A stretch of 64,000 nucleotides of DNA from CAZDBA01 sp965224765. Its GTDB lineage: Bacteria; Planctomycetota; Planctomycetia; Pirellulales; Pirellulaceae. The position numbers and the translations under genes are program-made. This document shows positions 1-7,429 of this stretch, in pieces. Positions within the stretch are counted from its first letter, which is position 1, and the number at the start of each line of letters is the position of its first letter. The notes under the pieces are model-generated. The model saw only the letters and a list, made by a program, of their open reading frames with translations, made no database searches and was not told the DNA's origin. The stretch lies in the NCBI GenBank assembly GCA_965224765.1, contig CBDDAC010000029.1, positions 868,001-932,000 on the forward strand, in the 5' to 3' direction.

Positions 1-138
1 ATAGACCAGCTGGGCGTACAGTTCTCTGTCGCCTGTTTGACGATATTCCAAAAGGAGTTGTTCGTCGGTCACTGGGTTCTCTTTTGCCTTGAGTTGTCTC
101 TTGTGATCAAAGTGCAATTCGGTAACTGTGGCTTGCAT
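1..138 (-). CDS. Sigma-70 family (ECF-like) RNA polymerase sigma factor, N-terminal part, cut by window edge
   Basis: These are the first 46 codons of a leftward gene that continues past base 1. The ATG (complement of 136-138) opens a peptide containing LLLEYRQTGDRELYAQL. This is the usual helix at the start of sigma region 2, in which an acidic 'D-x-x-L-L-x-x-Y/F-R-x-G-D' segment precedes the region 2.1/2.2 core. Only the N-terminus is visible, so the DNA-binding region 4 and any anti-sigma partner cannot be judged. The role is inferred to be promoter recognition as part of RNA polymerase. It is divergently arranged with the permease gene beginning at 482. Confidence 0.7.
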   Translation of the reverse strand, partial: MQATVTELHFDHKRQLKAKENPVTDEQLLLEYRQTGDRELYAQLVY

Positions 139-481
139 AGTCTTTTACGCATTCTATTGGGTTCTGTTCGGGGATCAGGCTGAAAATGCCCAATCTGACC
201 GGATTTTCCCCAGTTGCGTCCCTTTGAGTAGTGAAATTAACCTTCCTGATGGTTACTTCGCGGACTGTTGGACTCGTTAGGTCGGTTTACAGTCCTTTTT
301 TCGCGATTTACACTCGCGGCGTCTCAAATACCGGAAAACAGAGGACGAATTCGCGAAGGTCGTTTTCGCGCCAGCGATTGTTAGTTTGCCGTTTAGGGCA
401 TCCGTGCTGGCAAAATCGTCGTCATCCTGTCTTCCAAGCTCAAATAACTCTTTTGCAAAGCCCGTGCCGATTGGTTGGAAC
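139..481. other. Divergent intergenic region
   Basis: This 343-base gap lies between the leftward sigma factor and the rightward permease, so it should carry promoters for both. No clear box, palindrome or RNA structure was recognised by eye. A 68-codon leftward open frame (277-483) has ordinary composition, but it would have to be transcribed from inside the permease gene, so it is not called. Confidence 0.5.
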
Positions 482-2209
482 ATGAGAAAAATTCCTTACA
501 GATGGGCGAGTGCTGGCGACGTTAACGCCTTCTTTGGCTTGATGTTAGACAATATTGCCGGTTTGGTTCTTACGGTTAGCTTGCTAAGTCTAACTTTTGG
601 ATTCCCTGTAGAGTTTGCACTTGCTTACATGGTCCCCGGCACGGCTATCGGTGTCATGTTGGGCGACTTGCTGTATTTTTGGCTAGCATTTCGCCTCGCC
701 AAGCGCGAGAACCGCGATGACGTTTGTGCGATGCCTCTGGGGTTGGATACGCCCAGTACGATTGGAATGGTCTTTTTTGTGCTTGGCCCCGCGTTCTTGT
801 TCAAGACAAAGGAGCTTGCCAAAGCGGCAGGCCAAAGTTTTGGTTCGCTCTCCGAATCAGTCAGCGACGGGACGGCAACGGCTTCAATGGTCGAGCAGTT
901 CAATCAGATCCAGCACGATGCGGCCGTTTATACCTGGCATGTTGGCATTTGCGCGTTGTTACTTACTGGCTTGATCAAGCTGGGTTTTTCCTACTGGTCA
1001 AATTGGCTGAAGGAGTCCTTTCCAAGAGCTGGATTGCTGGGTTCCCTGGCTGCAATCGCCTTGGCGCTGATTGGCTTCATTCAGTTTCAAAAGATGTGTG
1101 AAAGTCCAATCGTTGGATTTGCCTCGATGGGCTTAATCATTTTGACGCTGTTGGCCAGAGGCAAGTTGCCAGGCCGCGTACCCGGTGCATTGGCTGCGGT
1201 TGCGCTAGGCTGTGCTCTTCACTATTTGCTTCGAGGTGTTGAAGGATTTACGGATTTGACGTTGTTGCCAATGGAGAAGTCACCGCTGAGTGAGGGCATT
1301 TCCTTAACCGCCTGGTTGGAGGCTTGGCGTTTTGGCTGGGTGGCTGCGTTCAACGACTCGCTGACTTATTTGCCCTACATCATTCCCTTTGCGATTACGA
1401 CCATAATTGGTGGCATCGACTGCACCGAAAGTGCGGCTTCCGCGGGAGACGAATTTGACACCCGAAAAATTATTGGGGTGGAGGCGATTTCGACCGTCGT
1501 TGCCAGTCTGTGCGGAGGCGTCGTCCAGAATACACCCTACATTGGGCATCCAGCCTACAAAGCCATGGGAGCGCGGGCTGCCTACGTTTTAGCAACAGCG
1601 TTGTTCGTTGGCGGCGCAGGCCTGTTAGGGTATTTCAGATACATCTTTGTGTGGATTCCTGATGTGGCGGTGTTGCCCGTACTGGTGTTTATCGGCTTGG
1701 AGATTACCGGGCAGAGCTTTATCGCGACTCCCAAACGTCACTATGCAGCTTTGGCCATCGCATTTATTCCGGCGCTTGCCAAACTGATCATCATTTACCT
1801 AGACCAGTATCTGTCTGAATGGCTTGGCCCAAATTTCCCGATCGGCATCGACAAACCGCACCTTGTGACTCAATACATGTTGCTGCGAATGTTGTCTGGC
1901 GGTTTCATTATTTCTAGCCTGATTTGGGCTGCGGCCGTCGCGAAAATGATTGATCGCCGTCTTGGTGATGCGTCGATTTACTTTGCGATTGCAGGTTTGT
2001 TAACATTGTTTGGTGTGATTCATTCGCCAATTGCGGGCGAGAAAATGTTTTTCCCCTGGTGGATGTCAGACCATCCTGATTTTGCACGAGTACTTCAATT
2101 TGCGATTGGTTATCTTGTCATGGCGAGCATATTGTTCGTGGTGGCATGGTTGATGCGAAACGAATTGACTCCCATTGCGTCTGACGAAGAATTTGAAAAT
2201 CTGGAGTAG
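482..2209 (+). CDS. Multi-spanning permease of xanthine/uracil (NCS2-like) type
   Basis: The gene encodes a hydrophobic protein of about 575 residues with a dozen or more membrane segments. The segments AMPLGLDTPS and IGGIDCTESAASAGDEFDTR resemble the conserved substrate-path motifs of NCS2-like nucleobase permeases, where a 'P-x-G-x-x-T-P-S' loop and an 'E-S' motif are typical. The ATG at 482 is preferred over an in-frame ATG at 386, because the 32 extra residues are polar and unlike a transporter N-terminus. It is followed after 8 bases by a methyltransferase gene and then by a PII-type gene, which suggests one operon. The substrate is unknown: nucleobases are the family default, but the PII neighbour makes nitrogen- or carbon-responsive uptake plausible. 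Plasma membrane location is certain from hydropathy. Confidence 0.75.
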   Translation: MRKIPYRWASAGDVNAFFGLMLDNIAGLVLTVSLLSLTFGFPVEFALAYMVPGTAIGVMLGDLLYFWLAFRLAKRENRDDVCAMPLGLDTPSTIGMVFFVLGPAFLFKTKELAKAAGQSFGSLSESVSDGTATASMVEQFNQIQHDAAVYTWHVGICALLLTGLIKLGFSYWSNWLKESFPRAGLLGSLAAIALALIGFIQFQKMCESPIVGFASMGLIILTLLARGKLPGRVPGALAAVALGCALHYLLRGVEGFTDLTLLPMEKSPLSEGISLTAWLEAWRFGWVAAFNDSLTYLPYIIPFAITTIIGGIDCTESAASAGDEFDTRKIIGVEAISTVVASLCGGVVQNTPYIGHPAYKAMGARAAYVLATALFVGGAGLLGYFRYIFVWIPDVAVLPVLVFIGLEITGQSFIATPKRHYAALAIAFIPALAKLIIIYLDQYLSEWLGPNFPIGIDKPHLVTQYMLLRMLSGGFIISSLIWAAAVAKMIDRRLGDASIYFAIAGLLTLFGVIHSPIAGEKMFFPWWMSDHPDFARVLQFAIGYLVMASILFVVAWLMRNELTPIASDEEFENLE

Positions 2210-2217
2210 ATACTGGA

Positions 2218-2892
2218 ATGTTAGAGCGATTGCTTGAACCCGAAGTCATGGATTCCTCTGAGGAGGCACGTGACTACAACAACATGGATCACTCCACGGT
2301 GAACGATGTGTTCACTAACGACTTGATCAGATTCTCTGCGACGGTCGATGGAGAAATCAACGACGTGCTTGATTTTGGAACGGGAACTGCATTGATTCCG
2401 ATCATGCTTTGCAGAAAGGTAGAACAATGTCGAGTGATGGCGGTTGATATGGCCGTGCATATGCTTGACCTTGCTCGCTACAACGTCGAAGTTGAAAGCT
2501 TGATCGAGCGGATCACGCTTTACAAAGTCGATGCCAAAGCAATGGGCTTCGACGATGAAATGTTTGACGTGACGATGAGTAATAGTATCGTTCACCATAT
2601 TCCTGAACCTGTCGAATGCCTGAAAGAAGCGGTTCGTGTGACTGACGTTGGGGGCATTTTGTTCGTGCGTGACTTGATGCGACCAGAGTCTGATGAGCAG
2701 GTTAGTCGTCTTGTCCAGCTTTACACGGGTGAGGAAAACGAGCATTCACAGAAAATGTTCGATGATTCACTGCGGGCCGCGCTGTCGTTGGAGGAAATCC
2801 GAGCGATCGTAGTAGAACTGGGATTTGATGCAGAATCGGTCCAGGCAACGACAGATCGACATTGGACATGGGCGGCGAAAAAGAACTCATGA
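2218..2892 (+). CDS. Class I SAM-dependent methyltransferase
   Basis: This 224-residue protein has a Rossmann-type methyltransferase layout. Motif I is DFGTGTALIPIML near residue 52, the acidic end of strand 2 is AVDMAVHMLDLA, motif II/post-I contains KVDAKAMGFDDEMFDVTMSN, and the 'HHIPEP' turn follows. The fold transfers a methyl group from S-adenosylmethionine, but the acceptor cannot be read from sequence. The gene starts 8 bases after the permease stop, and its TGA overlaps the ATG of the following PII-type gene (ATGA at 2889-2892), which implies translational coupling. No signal peptide or membrane segment is seen, so it should be cytosolic. Its link to the transporter and PII genes is contextual only. 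Confidence 0.85.
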   Translation: MLERLLEPEVMDSSEEARDYNNMDHSTVNDVFTNDLIRFSATVDGEINDVLDFGTGTALIPIMLCRKVEQCRVMAVDMAVHMLDLARYNVEVESLIERITLYKVDAKAMGFDDEMFDVTMSNSIVHHIPEPVECLKEAVRVTDVGGILFVRDLMRPESDEQVSRLVQLYTGEENEHSQKMFDDSLRAALSLEEIRAIVVELGFDAESVQATTDRHWTWAAKKNS

Positions 2893-3182
2893 AGCTAATT
2901 GTTGCGATTGTGAAGCCGTTCTTGGCAGAGCGAGTGCTGAACGCATTGGCGGAGCTTGAGATCGAAGAATTGAATGTTCGAGAGGTCAAAGGCTATGGTC
3001 GCCAAAAAAACTATCTCGAACGCTACCTAAGCAATGAGTATTCCCACGCATTTGTTGCCAAGGTCGAAATATCGATTTGGATTGAGGATGATCTTGCAGA
3101 ATCAGCCATCGAACGAATCAATTTCGCTTCGCGGACCGGGCGGCTGGGTGACGGCAAGATACTGGTTTTGCCAGTAGAATAA
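2889..3182 (+). CDS. PII-family (GlnB/GlnK-like) signalling protein, short form
   Basis: This 97-residue protein aligns without gaps to residues 1-97 of classical GlnB. KPF is at 9-11, GYGRQK at 35-40, the T-loop follows with tyrosines at 46 and 51, Lys58 is kept, and the B-loop TGRLGDGK spans 83-90. Gln39, Lys58 and Tyr51 are the residues used by GlnB for 2-oxoglutarate binding and uridylylation. The protein stops at 97, whereas GlnB continues to about 112, so the C-loop with Arg101 and Arg103 is missing. The ATG at 2889 overlaps the methyltransferase stop; an upstream in-frame ATG (2862) lies inside that gene. PII proteins usually bind and gate transporters or enzymes, so the permease two genes upstream is the obvious candidate target. 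That partnership is inferred. Confidence 0.88.
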   Translation: MKLIVAIVKPFLAERVLNALAELEIEELNVREVKGYGRQKNYLERYLSNEYSHAFVAKVEISIWIEDDLAESAIERINFASRTGRLGDGKILVLPVE

Positions 3183-3387
3183 GCTTGGCAGGTTGGTGGA
3201 AGTTTTCCGAATCATTCCCGCAATTTGCAGTGGTTGCTCGATTTGGTCGCTTTTAGTTTAATTCAACCAGTAATTGCGCTTGTTGAGAATTGTCGCTATT
3301 CACCTAGAATGATTTTATGCGAAGCTGTCTTCGCGTGAATCGCGATGGGGTGCAATTCTATCTTTTTTTAAATCTCAGGACAGAAAC

Positions 3388-4539
3388 ATGGCTTTCCAAA
3401 AGGCTTGGCTGCAAAAGTTGTTGATCGGAATTGTTGTATTGATTTCCGGTTCGATCTCGGGAACGCTCTACGGTCAGGACGCCAAAGTTGACTTTGCCAA
3501 AGACATCAAGCCGCTTATAGAAGCCAAGTGTATGGAGTGTCACAACGAAGATCGCGAAGAAGGCGGGTTTCGTATTGACGATCGTGATACATTATTTGAT
3601 GAGTGGGTTTTTGCAGGTGAGGGTAGCGACAGTCCTCTAATCGAAGAACACGTTCTCAGTACTAACAAAGACAGTATGATGCCACCTCCGGAATCGAAAG
3701 ATCCGGAGAGTAACGGTCCATTGCCAAAAGAAGAAATTGACCTATTGATTCGCTGGATCGACGAAGGTGCGGAGTGGCCAGAGGATGTGGAGCTCGTTGT
3801 TCTGACGCAGGATCCAAAGCGTACCTCGGATGAGCAGGACGGGAAAAAGAAAAAGGCCGCCAGGGTTTACCATCCCAAGCCCTATGATGCTGTGGGCTCA
3901 TTGCATCCAGCTGCCATTCACTTGCCCGTGGGCCTATTGATGGCTGCCGGACTTTTTGCACTGCTTGGCCTGCGTGGCAATTTTGTGATGAGTGATTGTG
4001 CCTACTATTGTTTGTGGTTGGGTACGATCGGAGCAATTTTGGCATGTGTTACAGGTTGGTGGTTTAGTCCGATGGAAGGGCAGGGGACGGTAACCAACTT
4101 CAAAGATCTCTTGGATCAGGAACAACCGATTTTCTGGCATCGAACCGGTGGACTGGTCGTTACAACTTTTGCTTTTCTTTTGGCGCTCTTCGCTGCTGGG
4201 GCTCGCAATCGCGATCCGGACGATGGCTTTTTGTGGAAGCTCGGTTTGATTGTACTTGCCGGTGGGATTGGTTGGGTCGGACACGAAGGTGGCAAGCTGA
4301 CTCACAAAGGTCTTTACAAAGATGTAAACGGAATATCTGAGGCGGTTTCCGGTTGGGATATCGATGGCAATGGCGTCGTGGACCAGTGGGCCGATGAAAA
4401 GGAAGACGACAAGGATGAGCCGGATTCCAAGGACGAAAAGACCGAGTCGGATTCCAAAGATGAGAAGGCCGGAAATATTGTCGGAAGAACCTCTGGCGAA
4501 GACAATTCGTTAGATTCACCAACACGAGATGCCAATTGA
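3388..4539 (+). CDS. Exported/membrane c-type cytochrome fused to DUF2231-like membrane domain
   Basis: The 383-residue protein starts with a signal-anchor (about residues 10-29). A planctomycete-type cytochrome c domain follows, with the heme motif CMECH at 48-52 and a likely distal Met in DSMMPPP (about 97). After a charged linker, residues 171-305 form three to four membrane helices opening SLHPAAIHLPVGLLMAAG, the signature of DUF2231-like domains often paired with heme proteins. The tail is extremely acidic and lysine-rich (about 325-370). It probably carries electrons at the outer face of the cytoplasmic membrane; the partner is unknown. An AGGA-containing ribosome site precedes the ATG. 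The stop overlaps the next small gene by 11 bases. Confidence 0.8.
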   Translation: MAFQKAWLQKLLIGIVVLISGSISGTLYGQDAKVDFAKDIKPLIEAKCMECHNEDREEGGFRIDDRDTLFDEWVFAGEGSDSPLIEEHVLSTNKDSMMPPPESKDPESNGPLPKEEIDLLIRWIDEGAEWPEDVELVVLTQDPKRTSDEQDGKKKKAARVYHPKPYDAVGSLHPAAIHLPVGLLMAAGLFALLGLRGNFVMSDCAYYCLWLGTIGAILACVTGWWFSPMEGQGTVTNFKDLLDQEQPIFWHRTGGLVVTTFAFLLALFAAGARNRDPDDGFLWKLGLIVLAGGIGWVGHEGGKLTHKGLYKDVNGISEAVSGWDIDGNGVVDQWADEKEDDKDEPDSKDEKTESDSKDEKAGNIVGRTSGEDNSLDSPTRDAN

Positions 4540-4762
4540 TTTGGATAAAAAGCCTTTGATGTCAAATTCCAAACCCAACGTCGCGCAACTCGGTGTAATG
4601 GTTGCTTGCTTGGCTGTCTTTGTCACGCTGGCGTTAGTTATCAAGACGTGGCTTGGATTTTCCGACGTAATGTCTGGAGCCGTTTTTGGCGCGGTCGGTG
4701 GTGGTATTGGTGGAGCGATCGGGCAGGTGCTTGCCAGGTCGTTCTTCAAAAACGAACAGTAG
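4529..4762 (+). CDS. Small glycine-rich membrane protein
   Basis: This 77-codon gene overlaps the end of the cytochrome gene. It encodes one hydrophobic helix (about residues 20-42) followed by a glycine-rich segment GAVFGAVGGGIGGAIGQ, a glycine-zipper-like pattern that favours helix packing. An alternative start at ATG 4559 would remove the first ten residues. No family was recognised. The overlap suggests co-translation with the cytochrome/DUF2231 protein, so it may be a small accessory subunit of it; this is inference. Confidence 0.6.
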   Translation: MPIDLDKKPLMSNSKPNVAQLGVMVACLAVFVTLALVIKTWLGFSDVMSGAVFGAVGGGIGGAIGQVLARSFFKNEQ

Positions 4763-5224
4763 CCGCTCTCGTATCGGTGAAGAGTTTCAGGCGCTGGATT
4801 GGCGACGTCCTTGGTATTGCCCTGTTACCATTTCGCCCTCCCGCTTTTTTTGACGCATGCAATTTCGTCAAGTCAATGAGCCTCGTCCGGGTCGAGGCAA
4901 ACTTCTCGAACTGTCGCGTAGGTGGTGTCGACGCTCAGTTTTCCAACCGTGGATGCGCCAAGTTTTCGTGGCACAAGCGGTGCTCTGTTGCAGCTGTCGG
5001 CGAGCTCGCAAGTTGCGAGTCCAGATGCTGGAATTGCGTTATTGGTGATTCGCCATCGCCTTCTGGAAATTTCTCTATTTGGCTGAGTATTGTCAGGCGG
5101 TTTTCCTTGTGAATTCTGGGAAATCATGTCTATTTGGTGAGAGTTTCTCCAATTTTGAGTTTTCAAAATTATCGGCTAAACCTCTTTGGCCATTCCTGCA
5201 TTAACGACTAAAGGGGAACGTCTT
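4763..5224. other. Intergenic region, nothing recognised
   Basis: About 460 bases separate the small membrane protein from the sigma factor gene. Several short frames are open on both strands but have basic, cysteine-scattered composition typical of shadows. A leader or promoter for the sigma operon is expected near the right end. No repeat or RNA structure was identified by eye. Confidence 0.5.
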
Positions 5225-5782
5225 TTGCCTGAGCGAGTTGATTTGAATTCGGAAAAAGGTATTCAGCTTTGGAACTCGGCGCGGAGCGGAGATTCGCAGG
5301 CGCTTGCGCAGTTGTTGCGAAATTCTCAGGACATGATTTTCCGTTTTTGCTGTTCTCGACTTGACGACAAGTCGTTGGCAGTTGAGGCGACACAAGAAAC
5401 GGCAGTTCGTTTGATTGACAAACTGTCGACGTTTAGTGGGCGGGGAAAGCTGTCTACCTGGATCCTTGGGTTCGCAAACAATGTTTGTCGAGAGCAACGC
5501 CGATTGCGCCAACGTTGGAAGAATATCGATCAAACGGAGGTTGAATCAGAGCCGACATCCGATGGATCTGTTTCAGGGGTACTGGCGGCTCAAGAGGAAG
5601 CAGGTCGGCTGCGGCTGGCGATCGCAAAATTGCCCGAACGACAACAGGAAGCGATTGTGTTGAGGTATTTGGAATCGTTGTCCGTCGATGAAACGGCAAA
5701 AGTCATGAAAGTTTCCAGTGGTACCGTCAAAGCAACCATCAGTCAGGCGTTGAACAACCTGCGAGCCAAATTCAAGCCATAA
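5225..5782 (+). CDS. ECF RNA polymerase sigma factor
   Basis: This is a protein of about 185 residues with sigma region 2 (ARSGDSQALAQLLR ... FSGRGKLSTWILGFANN) and region 4 (LPERQQEAIVLRYLESLS followed by a helix-turn-helix ending GTVKATISQALNNLR). It directs RNA polymerase to a small regulon. The reading frame is open from a TTG at 5186, but the TTG at 5225 is preferred because a strong ribosome site (AAGGGGA, 5211-5217) sits seven bases before it; no ATG is available. The next gene begins 7 bases after the stop and encodes a one-pass membrane protein, the usual arrangement for a sigma/anti-sigma pair. It is probably released by an envelope signal. Confidence 0.88.
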   Translation: MPERVDLNSEKGIQLWNSARSGDSQALAQLLRNSQDMIFRFCCSRLDDKSLAVEATQETAVRLIDKLSTFSGRGKLSTWILGFANNVCREQRRLRQRWKNIDQTEVESEPTSDGSVSGVLAAQEEAGRLRLAIAKLPERQQEAIVLRYLESLSVDETAKVMKVSSGTVKATISQALNNLRAKFKP

Positions 5783-5789
5783 ATGATCA

Positions 5790-6347
5790 ATGAATAAACC
5801 CGATGAACAATTTGAGCCCCTTCGTCAGGATTACATGAAACAAACGTTTCCTGATGATTTGGGGAAACTGGTTTCGACTGATGAGTCAAAGCTGTTGGTA
5901 CAAGCGACGAAGGCGCCACCCGCAATGATTGGTGGCTGGCTGGTTGCCGCACTTCTGTTACTTGGCGCTACTGTTGGGCTGCTTTGGTTCAACCGGGACC
6001 AGCCGACTGAAACTGTCAAGCTGGGTGCTCCTGAAATGATCGGAAACGAAGGCTCAAGCCGTCGCACGTTGGCTCGGTTTTTTCGACCGAATCGCGCGGT
6101 TTCACTGCGTCTCAAATTGCCTGAGGCGAAGAAGAGCAAGCAACCCACACAACTCAATCACAATTCAACATTTGCGGCCAAAAAGAAGCGACCCCGATTT
6201 TGGATGATGGGGCCGTTGCAATTGACACGCAGTCACTCGAGAAGTCGAGGCGACTCTTCACCGAGGAAACGGGCTCGAAAGCCTGACACCAATCCAAAAT
6301 TTCGTCACTTATTTCGATTTGAACCTATCCGGTACAGGAGATCTTGA
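5790..6347 (+). CDS. Single-pass membrane protein, candidate anti-sigma factor; C-terminal half may be frameshifted
   Basis: The first 85 residues look real: a polar N-terminus, then one membrane helix (about 48-67, GGWLVAALLLLGATVGLLWF). The start lies 7 bases behind an ECF sigma gene, so an anti-sigma role is inferred; no zinc-binding anti-sigma motif is visible. From about residue 90 on, the product becomes abnormally rich in Arg, Lys and Ser. Another frame (positions congruent to the TGA at 6284-6286) instead reads an ordinary acidic protein from about 6047 to 6286, including ILDDGAVAIDTQSLEKSRRL, interrupted once by TGA at 6122-6124. The gene may therefore carry an indel near 6045 and a stop, or the sequence may have errors there. 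Confidence 0.55.
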   Translation: MNKPDEQFEPLRQDYMKQTFPDDLGKLVSTDESKLLVQATKAPPAMIGGWLVAALLLLGATVGLLWFNRDQPTETVKLGAPEMIGNEGSSRRTLARFFRPNRAVSLRLKLPEAKKSKQPTQLNHNSTFAAKKKRPRFWMMGPLQLTRSHSRSRGDSSPRKRARKPDTNPKFRHLFRFEPIRYRRS

Positions 6348-6349
6348 AA

Positions 6350-7234
6350 ATGCGTTTTTCGAATTCCGTCTTTAGTTTGATTGTTAGTCCGCTTGTTGTT
6401 TTGATGTTCGTCATCACGATAAATTTGACGACTGGAAGCCACGTTGCCGCGGAGAATCTAAGGGCCGCTGCTCCCTTGCCTCAAGTCAGCGCAGTGAGTC
6501 TGCGCCCAATTCAAGAGGACGATGAAGAGCGAGACGACGATCAAGACTTGGACGACGATCAAGACTTGGATGACGATGAAGACTTGGATGACGATGAAGA
6601 CTTGGATGACGATGAAGATGAAGGGGACGATGAAGATGAAGGGGACGATGAAGATGAAGGGGACGATGATGCCCATCATGGTCATAATCATTTCACTGAT
6701 GATGAAGGAGAACAAGACAAGGGCGATGATGCCCATCATGGTCATAATCATTTCACTGATGATGAAGGAGAACAAGACAAGGGCGATGATGCCCATCATG
6801 GTCATAATCATTTCACTGATGATGAAGGAGAACAAGACAAGGGCGATGATGCCCATCATGGTCATAATCATTTCACTGACGATGAAGGAGAGCAAGACGA
6901 GGACGATGCTGACGAAGAAGACATATTCTTCAACGAAATCGAAAAGGATCGAATGGAAATTGAAAGCAATATCGGTCATTTGGAAACAATCAATCGCCTT
7001 GCTGAAATCGCTCAGGACGATACGAAAATGGCCAGCTATGCGATCATGCACCTGAGCGATTTCATGGAAAGCGAAGAAGAAGCGGTTCAGATGCTGAAGG
7101 AATTGATTGATTCAGACGGTGTCTCCAAGCCAGCGAAGAACCTGCTCAAGATGAAGCTTGCCGAAGTTTACTCATGGCAAGATCGACGAGAAGATGCTTT
7201 GGAAGTATTCAAGTCGATGTTGATGTCCCGCTAG
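6350..7234 (+). CDS. Exported Asp/Glu/His-rich protein with four 20-residue tandem repeats
   Basis: A 294-residue product starts at ATG 6350, nine bases after an AGGAG site; the in-frame TTG at 6344 is too close to that site. A signal peptide (about 1-33) is followed by an almost purely acidic stretch. Next come four copies of a 20-residue unit with core DAHHGHNHFTDDEGEQ, then a helical C-terminal region (about 195-294, EAVQMLKELIDSDGV ... REDALEVFKSML) that resembles a TPR-like pair. The HHGHNH clusters set among aspartates suggest binding of divalent metals (Ca, Zn, Cu or Ni) in the periplasm; this is inference. It is the third gene of the sigma/membrane-protein operon, only two bases after the preceding stop, so it may be a sensor or the main output of that system. 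Confidence 0.8.
   Translation: MRFSNSVFSLIVSPLVVLMFVITINLTTGSHVAAENLRAAAPLPQVSAVSLRPIQEDDEERDDDQDLDDDQDLDDDEDLDDDEDLDDDEDEGDDEDEGDDEDEGDDDAHHGHNHFTDDEGEQDKGDDAHHGHNHFTDDEGEQDKGDDAHHGHNHFTDDEGEQDKGDDAHHGHNHFTDDEGEQDEDDADEEDIFFNEIEKDRMEIESNIGHLETINRLAEIAQDDTKMASYAIMHLSDFMESEEEAVQMLKELIDSDGVSKPAKNLLKMKLAEVYSWQDRREDALEVFKSMLMSR
6662..6904 (+). repeat. Four near-perfect 60-bp coding tandem repeats
   Basis: Four consecutive 60-base units encode the His/Asp repeat. The first three are identical over nearly their whole length, and the fourth differs at a few positions (for example GAT to GAC and AAG to GAG). Shorter 15-21-base acidic repeats (GATGAAGACTTGGAT type) lie just upstream at about 6535-6660. 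Such identity implies recent expansion by slippage or recombination, so copy number may vary between strains. Confidence 0.95.
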
Positions 7235-7250
7235 AATTTGGCTCCTAAAC

Positions 7251-7281
7251 GGGAGGTTGAGGCTCCCGCCGAAACCTGTCG
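7251..7281 (-). repeat. Dispersed intergenic repeat, copy 1 of 5 (GGCAGGAGCC family)
   Basis: The lower strand here reads GTTTCGGCGGGAGCCTCAAC followed by CTCCC, one of five copies in this window of a repeat with consensus TTTCGGCAGGAGCCTCAACC. It sits between the convergent ends of the repeat-protein gene and the helicase gene. This copy can form a GGGAG/CTCCC stem around a seven-base loop. Confidence 0.85.
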
Positions 7282-7429
7282 TTAATTTTCCTAGTTTCGA
7301 AGGGGCGTAAGTATTTTCCCTCTTGGAAGGTGCGAAATCGAATAGGGCTGGTTCCTGCCGAGGCGTGAAGTCGACCGGAACGGATCCAGCTTTTCTATCG
7401 TGAACATGGTCCTGGGAACTCTGCAAGTC

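Noticed and set aside
277..483. 68-codon leftward frame between the partial sigma gene and the permease, with natural-looking composition
   Set aside because: Its start overlaps the permease start codon, so it would need a promoter inside that gene; no family or ribosome site supports it.
6458..7051. 197-codon leftward frame very rich in Met, Ile and Phe
   Set aside because: It is the complement of the acidic His/Asp repeats; the hydrophobic composition is an artefact of GAT/GAA-rich coding DNA.
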